Origin: Enterobacter huaxiensis
Lineage (GTDB): Bacteria > Pseudomonadota > Gammaproteobacteria > Enterobacterales > Enterobacteriaceae
Assembly (NCBI RefSeq): GCF_003594935.2
Contig: NZ_CP043342.1
Location: 2,728,001-2,792,000 of the forward strand
DNA length: 64,000 bases
Direction of reading: 5' to 3'
Shown here: positions 37,563-45,647 of the stretch, in pieces
Position numbering within the stretch: the first letter of the stretch is position 1
Layout of the letters: every line of letters starts with the position of its first letter
Notes under the pieces: generated by a model
What the model was told of the DNA's origin: nothing
Databases searched by the model: none
Seen by the model: only the letters and a program-made list of their open reading frames with translations
Program-made: the position numbers and the translations under genes

Positions 37563-37730
37563 TCAGCGTGACGTTTTATCATGGAACCACTCCGGGTCGA
37601 TGTTGGCCACGTCCACGCCGTAGAGGCTGGCGACAGGCAGTATTGACTCAAGAACACGTTGCGCGCTGTTCTCCGCATTGACCTGCCGGGTCGCAAAAAA
37701 CCGCCGTAACGTGCTTATCCACTTTTTCAT
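37563..37730 (-). CDS. Unrecognised 55-residue protein upstream of the sensor kinase
   Basis: A short gene from ATG 37730 to TGA 37563, preceded by GAGGGGTAGAGACA. It begins MKKWISTLRRFFATRQVNAE and ends VDVANIDPEWFHDKTSR. The N-terminus is basic and amphipathic; the rest is probably helical and soluble. There is no Cys and no clear signal peptide. It lies 107 bp upstream of the kinase gene on the same strand, so it could be the first gene of the kinase-regulator operon. The coding frame, the ribosome-binding site and good Enterobacter-like codon use support it; I do not recognise the family. Confidence 0.6.
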   Translation of the reverse strand: MKKWISTLRRFFATRQVNAENSAQRVLESILPVASLYGVDVANIDPEWFHDKTSR

Positions 37731-37976
37731 TGTCTCTACCCCTCTTCGCTTAACCTGCTCTCAGTTAAACACCGAAATTTGCTGTTGAGGAAATACCAAT
37801 ATCGACTGTCGATGTGCAGGATCCGCAAATAGCGCTGTCTTTCATTTACCTGTTAGTAACACCTTGTTCACTAATGCTTTTTTGCATATAGCAAAGAACG
37901 ATTTCGTATTTGGCGATAGCCTTTGCTTATGGGAGCGTAACAGGACAAAACAAAAACGACGGGAAGACGTATTACT

Positions 37977-38807
37977 ATGGCAGCAGATAAAAAATCGTAT
38001 CATAAGCTAACGCTGGCGCTGGGTTTACTGGCAGCTGGCGGGATGCTTTCAACACAGGCTCAGGCCGATCGGCTGGCGGATATTAAGGCCGCTGGCGTGG
38101 TAAAAGTCGCCACCTTTGACGCCAACCCACCGTTTGGCTCCATTGACGCAAAGACCCATGACATCGTGGGATATGACGTCGATTTTGCCAACGCGCTGGC
38201 AAAAGCGCTGGGCGTGAAGCTGGAGCTGGTTGCCACTAATCCGGCCAACCGCATTCCCCTGCTCCAGTCCGGTAAAGCGGATTTGATTGTGGCGGATATC
38301 ACCATCACGCCGGAACGTGCGCAGGTGATTGATTTCTCCACGCCCTACTTCGTGACCGGGCAACAGTTCCTGGTTCCCGCCAAATCACCCGATAAGCTGG
38401 ATGAATACAGCCGGGCGCGTATTGGTGCGGTGAAAGGGACGACGGGCGAGCAGGCGCTGCACCAGCGTTTCCCGCAGTCTCGCGTGCTTTCCTATGACGA
38501 TATTCCGCTGGCGCTGACGGCGCTGCGTAACGGCAACGTCCAGGCGATCACTCAGGACAGCACGATCCTGGCAGGCCTGCTGGCGCAGGCGCCGGATAAA
38601 GCAAACTTCAAAATCCTGCCCGACCTGCTGAGCAAAGAAGAAATTGGCGTCGGCGTGACAAAAGGTGAAACGGCGCTGCTGAAGGCGGTGAACGATGAGC
38701 TGGTTAATCTTGAAAAAAACGGCCAGGCCGCCAAAATCTACGACGTCTGGTTTGGACCTCAGACCGCCACTCCCCAACCTCGCGCCTTTAAAATAGAAGC
38801 TCAGTAA
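37977..38807 (+). CDS. Amino-acid ABC transporter, periplasmic binding protein
   Basis: 276 residues of the polar-amino-acid-uptake (family 3) solute-binding type. The signal peptide is about 1-30 (cleavage after AQA). The mature protein starts DRLADIKAAGVVKVATFDAN, with the domain signature GYDVDFANALAKALG and DLIVADITITPER. It is the first gene of a four-gene importer. Substrate is not assigned; acidic or polar amino acids are the usual range. The upstream 246 bp must hold the promoter. A two-component system lies in the opposite direction about 520 bp away. Confidence 0.9.
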   Translation: MAADKKSYHKLTLALGLLAAGGMLSTQAQADRLADIKAAGVVKVATFDANPPFGSIDAKTHDIVGYDVDFANALAKALGVKLELVATNPANRIPLLQSGKADLIVADITITPERAQVIDFSTPYFVTGQQFLVPAKSPDKLDEYSRARIGAVKGTTGEQALHQRFPQSRVLSYDDIPLALTALRNGNVQAITQDSTILAGLLAQAPDKANFKILPDLLSKEEIGVGVTKGETALLKAVNDELVNLEKNGQAAKIYDVWFGPQTATPQPRAFKIEAQ

Positions 38808-38808
38808 T

Positions 38809-39624
38809 ATGCTCTCAGGTCTGTTTTCACACTCCGCGGCCGGTGCCGCGGATTTTTCACATCTGGAACACGCCAGCGTCGAGTTTCGGGATGTCGTCAA
38901 ACGCTACGGGGATCATCAGGTCTTAAAAGGCATCAATCTCAGCATTGCGCCTGGCGAAGTCGTTGCCATTCTTGGCCCCTCGGGTTCCGGTAAATCCACC
39001 TTAATCCGCCTGATCAACCAGCTTGAAGCCCTCAACGGCGGCGAAATTCTCATCGACAGCAAACCCACGGGGCATCTTTCCGGCGCCGCGCTGCGCCAGC
39101 TGCGCAGCCGCGTGGGGTTTGTGTTCCAGCAATTTAATCTCTACGCCCATCTCACCGCCAGCCAGAACATTACCCTGGCCCTGGAGCATGTTCACGGCTG
39201 GAAGCCGCTCCCCGCGCAGGAACGCGCGCTGGCGCTGCTTGAAAAAGTGGGCATGCTGGAAAAAGCGCATCAGTTTCCCGCTCAGCTTTCCGGCGGTCAG
39301 CAGCAGCGCGTAGCGATTGCCCGCGCGCTGGCCTCGTCGCCGCAGATCATTCTCTTCGACGAACCCACCTCTGCGCTGGATCCCGAGATGATTGGCGAAG
39401 TGCTGTTTGTGATGAAAGCCCTTGCCCACAGCGGGATCACCATGATTGTGGTGACGCATGAGATGCAGTTTGCCCGCGAAATCGCCGACAGGATTGTATT
39501 TATTGACGGTGGGCAGATCCTTGAGACCGCCCGACCGGCGCAGTTTTTCACGCAGCCCGCTCACCCGCGCGCCAGGCGCTTCCTGCAAAAGGTCCTCGAC
39601 CCGCTTCATCAGGAGCAGCTGTAA
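38809..39624 (+). CDS. Amino-acid ABC transporter, ATP-binding protein
   Basis: 271 residues of the GlnQ type. Walker A GPSGSGKST, Q-loop FQQFNL, signature LSGGQQQR, Walker B IILFDEPTSALD and H-loop VTHEM are intact. A leader of about 22 residues precedes the usual start of the family domain; no better internal start is seen. The ATG lies one base after the stop of the binding-protein gene, and its own TAA overlaps the next start (TAATG). Confidence 0.93.
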   Translation: MLSGLFSHSAAGAADFSHLEHASVEFRDVVKRYGDHQVLKGINLSIAPGEVVAILGPSGSGKSTLIRLINQLEALNGGEILIDSKPTGHLSGAALRQLRSRVGFVFQQFNLYAHLTASQNITLALEHVHGWKPLPAQERALALLEKVGMLEKAHQFPAQLSGGQQQRVAIARALASSPQIILFDEPTSALDPEMIGEVLFVMKALAHSGITMIVVTHEMQFAREIADRIVFIDGGQILETARPAQFFTQPAHPRARRFLQKVLDPLHQEQL

Positions 39625-40355
39625 TGCCCGCGCTCGACTGGCAGGGGGTGCTGACCGGGCAGCCTCTGCAATGGATCGTCTCCGGTTTCCTCACCACGCT
39701 GTGGGTTACCCTCGCGGGCGTGGTGCTCGCCACACTGCTGGCGTTGCTCTTTCTGCTCCTTCGCCTCTCCGGCTGGCGGTTCGGGAATGCCGTCGTCAAC
39801 GGCTGGGTCTCATTGTTTCGCAATACCCCGCTGCTGGTGCAGCTGCTGTTCTGGTATTTCGCGGCCTGGAACTGGCTTCCTCGCGCCGTCCGCGATGTGG
39901 TGAATGCGGACCATACCTGGTCGATTCTGCCTGGCGACGTCTGGTGGTTCACGCCCGAGTTTTTATGCTCCGCCTGGGGATTAGGGGTGTTCACGTCGGC
40001 CTTTCTGATCGAGGAGGTGGCGTCGGGGCTACGTTCCGTTCCTGCCGGACAGCGGGAAGCGGCGCTGGCGCAGGGGTTTTCAGCGTGGCGGCTGTTTCGC
40101 CACATCCTTCTGCCGCAGGGGCTGGCGAATGCCTGGCAGCCCGTCGTGGGGCAATACCTCAACCTGATGAAACTCTCCTCGCTCGCCAGCGGCATTGGCT
40201 TTGCTGAACTCACCTATCAGGTGCGGCAGGTCGAAAGCTACAACGCCCATGCGCTGGAGGCGTTTACCGTGGGAACGGCCCTGTACCTGCTTACCGGCGT
40301 GGTCATGGGTACGGTGCTGGTCCGCCTCGGCCCAGGCGCAGGGAGTAAAATATGA
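39624..40355 (+). CDS. Amino-acid ABC transporter permease 1
   Basis: 243 residues of the HisMQ/GlnP permease type, with about five membrane segments. The N-terminal GFLTTLWVTLAGVVLATLLA and FRNTPLLVQLLFWYF are family motifs, and the EAA loop is REAALAQGFSAWRLFRHILLPQ. It overlaps the ATPase stop codon by one base and the next permease by 4 bp. Confidence 0.92.
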   Translation: MPALDWQGVLTGQPLQWIVSGFLTTLWVTLAGVVLATLLALLFLLLRLSGWRFGNAVVNGWVSLFRNTPLLVQLLFWYFAAWNWLPRAVRDVVNADHTWSILPGDVWWFTPEFLCSAWGLGVFTSAFLIEEVASGLRSVPAGQREAALAQGFSAWRLFRHILLPQGLANAWQPVVGQYLNLMKLSSLASGIGFAELTYQVRQVESYNAHALEAFTVGTALYLLTGVVMGTVLVRLGPGAGSKI

Positions 40356-41038
40356 TAGCCGGACTGAACGTTATTACTGAAAACCTGGATTATCTGCTGT
40401 GGGGGCGCATGGCGTCCGGTGAGCCCGGCGGCGTGTTGCTTTCACTGCTGATGGCGGCGGGTGCGGCGGCGCTGGCCCTGCCCGGCGGCATCGCCCTGGC
40501 GTGCCTGGCGTGGCGCTATACGGGGCTGGTGCGCAAGGTGCTATTCCTCTGGGCGGAGGTGATTCGCGGTATCCCGTTAATCTTTGTGATCTTCTGGATG
40601 TGGTATCTGCTGCCGCTCATTACCGGAGGTGACCTTCCGGGCGCCCTCACCGTCACGCTGGCGCTGGCCTGGTTTACGGCTGCCTCGGTAATGCATTCGG
40701 TGCTGGCAGGACTGAGCGCATTACCCCGCGGGCAGTACGAAGCCGCGTTGACGCAGGGCTTCAGCACCTGGCAAACCCTGTGGCGCGTGCTGCTGGTGCA
40801 GGTGATGCGGAATATTCTGCCCTCTCTGGTGGGGATTTTTATCAGCCTGATGAAGGATACGTCGCTGGCCTTTATTGTGAACGTGCCGGAACTGACGACG
40901 GTAGCGGGACAGGTGAACAACCGGGTGCAAATCTACCCGGCGGCCATTTTTATCTTTACGGGCGTGGTCTACTACCTGCTCTGCTGCTCGCTGGAGCAGC
41001 TGGCGAAACGCTGGCGGTTCAACCAGCCAGCGCCTTGA
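40352..41038 (+). CDS. Amino-acid ABC transporter permease 2
   Basis: 228 residues, the second HisMQ-type permease, with about five membrane segments, the IRGIPLIFVIFWMWYLLP motif and EAA loop YEAALTQGFSTWQTLWRVLL. It starts within an ATGA overlap with permease 1. Its 3' end overlaps convergent fumD by 20 bp, which encodes the last residues NQPAP. Confidence 0.92.
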   Translation: MIAGLNVITENLDYLLWGRMASGEPGGVLLSLLMAAGAAALALPGGIALACLAWRYTGLVRKVLFLWAEVIRGIPLIFVIFWMWYLLPLITGGDLPGALTVTLALAWFTAASVMHSVLAGLSALPRGQYEAALTQGFSTWQTLWRVLLVQVMRNILPSLVGIFISLMKDTSLAFIVNVPELTTVAGQVNNRVQIYPAAIFIFTGVVYYLLCCSLEQLAKRWRFNQPAP

Positions 41039-41228
41039 CCACCTTCTCCATCGCCTGAGTCGTTAACTCGCTGCGCGTAACGCGCTGGTTCGCCAGCGCG
41101 GTACGCAGCACGCCGGCAATGACAATATGCTTTGGCTCCTGCCCTAAATCACGCATCTCAAGAACAACCTTGCCGACCACCCGGCACATCTCCTGGTACA
41201 GCGCTTCGTCTTTGGTCACATTGCCCAT
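41019..41228 (-). CDS. fumD: Fumarase D
   Basis: Small protein of 69 residues matching E. coli FumD (YdhZ), for which weak fumarate hydratase activity has been reported. The core MCRVVGKVVLEMRDLGQEPK and IVIAGVLRTALANQ are the same. ATG 41228 has GGAGTGAAGGCA upstream and gives the E. coli length; an upstream GTG at 41237 is less likely. As in E. coli it lies upstream of the pykF region, but met-type genes intervene here. It overlaps the permease gene 3' end by 20 bp. Confidence 0.88.
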   Translation of the reverse strand: MGNVTKDEALYQEMCRVVGKVVLEMRDLGQEPKHIVIAGVLRTALANQRVTRSELTTQAMEKVVKALAG

Positions 41229-41284
41229 TGCCTTCACTCCATTGCCCTAAAGCACTCAGCTTAAATGATTCATCGGCCGGATAC

Positions 41285-41319
41285 AAAAAAGAAGCCCGGT
41301 GAGAGACTCACCGGGCTTC
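41285..41319 (-). terminator. Terminator of the methionine-type ABC operon
   Basis: On the minus strand a 13-bp stem (GAAGCCCGGTGAG / CTCACCGGGCTTC) with a 3-base loop is followed by six T residues, after the binding-protein gene. Confidence 0.95.
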
Positions 41320-41337
41320 GTCTGTAAAATCAACTAA

Positions 41338-42150
41338 TTAGTTGTTTACGGGGATCACCGCGCCTTTATATTTGGTGCGGATCCAGTCCTGGATCTCTTT
41401 GGAGTGCAGCACGTCCACCAGCGCAACGATATCTTTCTTCTTCTCGTCACCGCGGTGCACGGTAATGATGTTGGCGTACGGGTTATTTTCGCCGCTTTCT
41501 ACCGCAATCGGATCGTGAACCGGGTCCAGACCTGCATCAATCGCGTAGTTGGCGTTAATCACCACAGCGGCACCCTCGTCGTTGTTATACATCTGCGGCA
41601 GCAGGGAGGCTTCAACGTTAGGCGTAAACTGCAGCTTTTTCGGGTTCTCAACGATATCGCTGATGCGCGCGGTCACTTTGTCGATGCCCGGCTTCAGCTT
41701 GATGACGCCCTCTTTTTCGAAGATGGAGAGAATACGGCCCTCTTCGGAAACGGCATCACGCATGATGATTTTGCCGCCCTCCGGCAGATCCTTCAGCGAT
41801 TTGTATTTTTTTGAGTAGATACCAATCGGCTCGATGTGGATCGCGCCTGCGCTGACGAAATCGTAGTCCTTATCGCCCGCATGATCTTTCAGCACGCTGT
41901 TCAGGTAAGGAATGTGCTGGAAGTAGTTGGCGTCAATGTCGCGCCCGGCCAGCGCGGTGTTTGGCAGAATGTAGTCCTGGAACGGTTTGATCTCCAGGTC
42001 GATACCCTGCTTCGCCAGAATCGGCTTCGCCTGCTCCAGAATTTCGGCGTGCGGCGTGTTGGACGCGCCCACGGTCAGGGTGTCAGCCCAGGAAGCGAAG
42101 CTCAGGGCGCTCAGGGTTGCGGCGGCGATCAGTGTCAGTGTCTTTTTCAT
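41338..42150 (-). CDS. MetQ/NlpA-family substrate-binding protein without lipobox
   Basis: 270 residues of the MetQ/NlpA (lipoprotein 9) family, which bind methionine and related compounds: LTVGASNTPHAEILEQAKP, NTALAGRDIDANYFQHIPY and VVINANYAIDAGLDP. E. coli MetQ is a lipoprotein, but here the signal peptide ends in SFASWAD with no Cys, so the protein should be free in the periplasm. It is the last gene of a metN-metI-metQ-like operon (minus strand). It is probably a paralogue of the true metNIQ system, which should lie elsewhere. Confidence 0.88.
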   Translation of the reverse strand: MKKTLTLIAAATLSALSFASWADTLTVGASNTPHAEILEQAKPILAKQGIDLEIKPFQDYILPNTALAGRDIDANYFQHIPYLNSVLKDHAGDKDYDFVSAGAIHIEPIGIYSKKYKSLKDLPEGGKIIMRDAVSEEGRILSIFEKEGVIKLKPGIDKVTARISDIVENPKKLQFTPNVEASLLPQMYNNDEGAAVVINANYAIDAGLDPVHDPIAVESGENNPYANIITVHRGDEKKKDIVALVDVLHSKEIQDWIRTKYKGAVIPVNN

Positions 42151-42173
42151 GATGTGGTTCCTGTGTGTATTTA

Positions 42174-42842
42174 TTAGCGTTTATCTAACAGTGAAGTAAT
42201 GACATCGCCGCAGAACTGGATAATGAAAACGATGATCAGAATGGTCACCGTTGCCACCAGCGTGACGTCACCATGGTTGCGCTGGAATCCTTCCAGATAA
42301 GCCAGATTTCCCAAACCGCCGGCACCAATCACCCCCGCCATTGCGCTGTAGCTCACCAGCGCAATCAGCGTCACCGTAATACCTGAAACCAGTGCAGGTG
42401 ATGATTCCGGCAGTAAAACCCGAAACACTAACGTGCTCAGTCGTGCGCCCATCGAGCGCGTTGCTTCAATAACCCCTTTGTCGACTTCACGCAGGGCAAT
42501 CTCAACCAGGCGGGCGTAGAACGGTGCCGCGCCGACGATCAGGGCCGGCAGCGCCGCGTTTGCCCCGAGGATGGTCCCCACGATGGTTTTCGTGAACGGG
42601 ATCAGCAGGACGATCAGGATGATGAACGGGATAGAGCGGAACACGTTCACCACGATCGAAATCACGCTGTAGACCGTTCGGTTGTGGAACAGGCCGCCGC
42701 GCGCGGTCAGAAACAGCGCCAGGCCGAGCACAATCCCGAGAACGAACGTCGCGACGCCCGAGAGTGCGGTCATGTACAGCGTCTCAAGCGTGGCCGCCCA
42801 GAGCTGATCCCACTTCAGGTGCGGAAAGAGATTTTCAGCCAT
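42174..42842 (-). CDS. MetI-type ABC transporter permease
   Basis: 222 residues with five membrane segments. Family motifs are TLYMTALSGVATFVLGIVLG near the start, VFRSIPFIILIVLLIPFTK and the EAA-type loop GVIEATRSMGARLSTLVFRVLLPES. Its start overlaps the ATPase gene end by 8 bp, and the binding-protein gene follows. It resembles MetI of methionine importers. Confidence 0.9.
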   Translation of the reverse strand: MAENLFPHLKWDQLWAATLETLYMTALSGVATFVLGIVLGLALFLTARGGLFHNRTVYSVISIVVNVFRSIPFIILIVLLIPFTKTIVGTILGANAALPALIVGAAPFYARLVEIALREVDKGVIEATRSMGARLSTLVFRVLLPESSPALVSGITVTLIALVSYSAMAGVIGAGGLGNLAYLEGFQRNHGDVTLVATVTILIIVFIIQFCGDVITSLLDKR

Positions 42843-43857
42843 GTTTAATCACCTCGCCTTCAATATCGCTGTGCTGCAGGTCGGCGAGGATATTGTTCAG
42901 TTGTTCATCAGATGCCACGACGTGCACCCAGAGCTGCCCGAAAACGCCGTGGGCGGTTTGGGTCATTTTTCCGTGCAGGATGTTAAACGGCAGGCCGTAG
43001 CGCAGCGTTAACTCCCCGACAATCGGCTTATGCGTGCTGTGACCGGTAAAGGTCAGCTTGATTACCGTACCTTCCAGCTCGGTTGCCAGCTCGGTATTAA
43101 AGGTTTCGTCTTCAGCATACTGGCTGACCTGACGAACAAACTGCCGGGTGATCGGCTGCTGCGGATGGGTAAAAACGCTCAGCACGTCACCCTCTTCCAC
43201 CACTTTGCCGTTTTCCATCACCGCCACGCGGTCGCAGATTTTGCGCACCACGTGCATCTCGTGGGTGATAAGCACAATGGTCAGTTTGAAACGACGGTTA
43301 ATGTCCAGCAGCAGATCGAGGATCTGATCGGTGGTCTGCGGGTCAAGCGCGGACGTCGCTTCGTCACAAAGCAGCACGTCCGGGTTATTCGCCAGCGCGC
43401 GCGCAATCCCCACACGCTGTTTTTGCCCGCCGCTCAGCTGCGACGGATACGCATTTTCGCGCCCTTTCAGGCCTACCAGCTCCACCAGCTCGGCGACGCG
43501 GGCCTGAATTTTTGCTTTTGGCACGCCCGCAATCTGCATCGAAAAGGCGATGTTTTCGTTCACGGTGCGCGACCACAGCAGGTTGAAGTGCTGGAAGACC
43601 ATGCTGATCTTCAGCCGCGCCTGGCGCAGCGCTTCGCCCTTTGCGGCGGAAATATCCTGGCCGTTGATGGTGACGCTGCCAGCGGTTGGTTTTTCAAGTC
43701 CATTAAGCAGGCGGATAAGGGTACTTTTCCCCGCGCCGCTGTAGCCAATAATGCCGTAAATCTGCCCTTGCTCTACCGTCAAACTGACGTTATCAACGGC
43801 GGTGAGCGCCACTTTTCCGTTGTCAAAAATCTTCGAAATATTGCTGAGTACTATCAT
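42835..43857 (-). CDS. MetN-type ABC transporter ATP-binding protein with NIL domain
   Basis: 340 residues. Walker A GYSGAGKST, signature LSGGQKQR, Walker B VLLCDEATSALD and H-loop ITHEM are present. The C-terminal NIL domain (about 262-340) is the methionine-binding regulatory domain of MetN that causes transinhibition. The start MIVLSNISKIF at 43857 fits the family; the frame is open to 43881. It is the first gene of the operon and diverges from the cystathionine beta-synthase gene. Confidence 0.92.
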   Translation of the reverse strand: MIVLSNISKIFDNGKVALTAVDNVSLTVEQGQIYGIIGYSGAGKSTLIRLLNGLEKPTAGSVTINGQDISAAKGEALRQARLKISMVFQHFNLLWSRTVNENIAFSMQIAGVPKAKIQARVAELVELVGLKGRENAYPSQLSGGQKQRVGIARALANNPDVLLCDEATSALDPQTTDQILDLLLDINRRFKLTIVLITHEMHVVRKICDRVAVMENGKVVEEGDVLSVFTHPQQPITRQFVRQVSQYAEDETFNTELATELEGTVIKLTFTGHSTHKPIVGELTLRYGLPFNILHGKMTQTAHGVFGQLWVHVVASDEQLNNILADLQHSDIEGEVIKHG

Positions 43858-44257
43858 TCTTATGCGTGATCCGTGCCGCACATAGCGGTTTAGCAGTATG
43901 GATGTCCAAACGATAGTAAACAGCAGTTATCAACTTTTAAATGACCAAAAAGGCATTTCTTATAACCACGCGAAATAAGCAGCGGTTTGACTAGGCGCAA
44001 GGCAAATAGACTATTTTCATCAATGATTATCTGCCAGATGCATAACTCTACCGAGCGCACCTGTAAAAATGGCTATTTTTGCAGCATTTTATGCCTGTAT
44101 AGCCATCCTCACATCCAGACCACTTTACGTCTTGCTGTCCTGACTGCCGAAAACAACGTTAATATTCCTTTCCGTTCTAAAACCCAGTGAAAGGTTCTTT
44201 ATTGAGAAAATTTCATGGTCCTATCATCCGGTCATTACCTCCTCACAGGACATGACC
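43858..44257. promoter_or_regulatory. Divergent control region of the met-type importer and the transsulfuration operon, with a MetJ-like site
   Basis: 400 bp without a gene. At 44117-44132 the two adjacent 8-mers AGACCACT and TTACGTCT match the MetJ met-box AGACGTCT at 5 and 6 positions. For the Klebsiella mtcBC genes regulation by MetJ, CysB and Cbl has been described, so such a site is plausible. CysB sites cannot be recognised by eye. Confidence 0.35.
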
Positions 44258-45628
44258 ATGACGATTTACCACTCTGTCACCGAACTGATTGGCCAGACGC
44301 CGCTTATTCAGCTGCACAAGCTGGAAACCGGTCCCTGCTCGCTATTTCTGAAGCTGGAGAACCAAAATCCCGGCGGCTCGATTAAAGACCGCGTTGCGCT
44401 GTCGATGATTAACGAAGCCGAGCGTAGCGGTCTGCTGCAGCCCGGTGGAACGATTATCGAGGCGACCGCGGGCAACACGGGCTTAGGCCTGGCGCTGATC
44501 GCCGCCCAGAAAGGCTACTCTCTGGTCCTCGTGGTGCCGGACAAAATGAGCCGCGAGAAGATTTTCCACCTGCGTGCGCTTGGTGCCCAGGTGGTGCTGA
44601 CGCGCTCGGACGTGAACAAAGGCCACCCGGCCTATTACCAGGATTACGCCCAGCGTCTGGCAAACGAACTGCCCGGCGCGTTCTACATCGACCAGTTCAA
44701 TAACGTCGCCAACCCGCTGGCGCACCGGACGACGACGGCGCCGGAGCTCTACGAGCAACTCGGCGGCAATATTGACGCCATTGTGGTCGGCGTCGGTTCA
44801 GGCGGCACGCTGGGCGGCCTGCAGGCGTGGTTTGCCGAGCACTCTCCGCATACCGAGTTCGTGCTTGCCGATCCGGCTGGCTCCGTGCTGGCCGATCAGG
44901 TTGAAACCGGACGCTACCAGGATGCCGGCTCCTGGCTGGTCGAGGGGATTGGCGAAGACTTTATCCCACCGCTGGCCCATATCGAGGGGGTGAATCGCGC
45001 CTGGCGCATCACCGACCGCGAAGCCTTCACCACCGCGCGTGAGCTGCTGAAAACGGAAGGCATTCTGGCGGGTTCGTCCAGCGGCACCCTGCTGGCGGCG
45101 GCGCTGAAATACTGCCAGGCGCAAACCACGCCGAAACGCGTTGTCACCTTCGCCTGCGACAGCGGGAATAAGTATCTCTCAAAGATGTTTAACGACGACT
45201 GGATGCGTCAGCAGGGGCTGATCTCACGCCCTCAGGCGGGCGATCTTTCGGACTATATCGCCCTGCGCCACGATGAGGGCGCGACCGTTACCGCCGCTCC
45301 GGATGACACCCTCTCTACCGTGCTGGCGCGAATGCGCCTGTATGACATCTCGCAGCTGCCGGTGCTGGACGACGGCAAGGTCGTCGGCATTGTCGACGAA
45401 TGGGATCTGCTGCGCCACATCGGCGGCGACGGCGATCGCTTCGCGCTTCCGGTGACGGCCGCCATGACGCGGCAGGTGGAATTCCTCGATAAACACGCGC
45501 CGGAAAGCGCCCTGCACGCCATTTTTGACCGGGGTCTGGTGGCGGTCATTAACGACAACGACCGTTTTCTCGGTCTGATCACGCGCAGCGACGTTCTGAC
45601 CGCCTGGCGCAACCGTCTACAGCAATAA
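44258..45628 (+). CDS. mtcB: Cystathionine beta-synthase
   Basis: PLP enzyme that condenses homocysteine with serine (or acetylserine) to cystathionine, the first step of reverse transsulfuration. It has 456 residues: a fold-type II PLP domain with the Schiff-base Lys in NPGGSIKDRVA, phosphate-binding GVGSGGTLGG and EATAGNTGLGLA, followed by a C-terminal pair of CBS domains (about 335-456). ATG 44258 is preferred because ACAGGA lies seven bases upstream; an ATG at 44252 is only one base from it. It forms an operon with the next gene. It is absent from E. coli K-12; the symbol follows the Klebsiella mtc naming. Confidence 0.9.
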   Translation: MTIYHSVTELIGQTPLIQLHKLETGPCSLFLKLENQNPGGSIKDRVALSMINEAERSGLLQPGGTIIEATAGNTGLGLALIAAQKGYSLVLVVPDKMSREKIFHLRALGAQVVLTRSDVNKGHPAYYQDYAQRLANELPGAFYIDQFNNVANPLAHRTTTAPELYEQLGGNIDAIVVGVGSGGTLGGLQAWFAEHSPHTEFVLADPAGSVLADQVETGRYQDAGSWLVEGIGEDFIPPLAHIEGVNRAWRITDREAFTTARELLKTEGILAGSSSGTLLAAALKYCQAQTTPKRVVTFACDSGNKYLSKMFNDDWMRQQGLISRPQAGDLSDYIALRHDEGATVTAAPDDTLSTVLARMRLYDISQLPVLDDGKVVGIVDEWDLLRHIGGDGDRFALPVTAAMTRQVEFLDKHAPESALHAIFDRGLVAVINDNDRFLGLITRSDVLTAWRNRLQQ

Positions 45629-45647
45629 TGAAATAAAGGAATAAAGG

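Noticed and set aside
37508-37696. Alternative minus-strand frame of 62 codons overlapping the 55-aa gene
   Set aside because: It lacks a Shine-Dalgarno sequence and gives a peptide with poor composition, while the overlapping frame from 37730 has GAGGGG and a sensible product.
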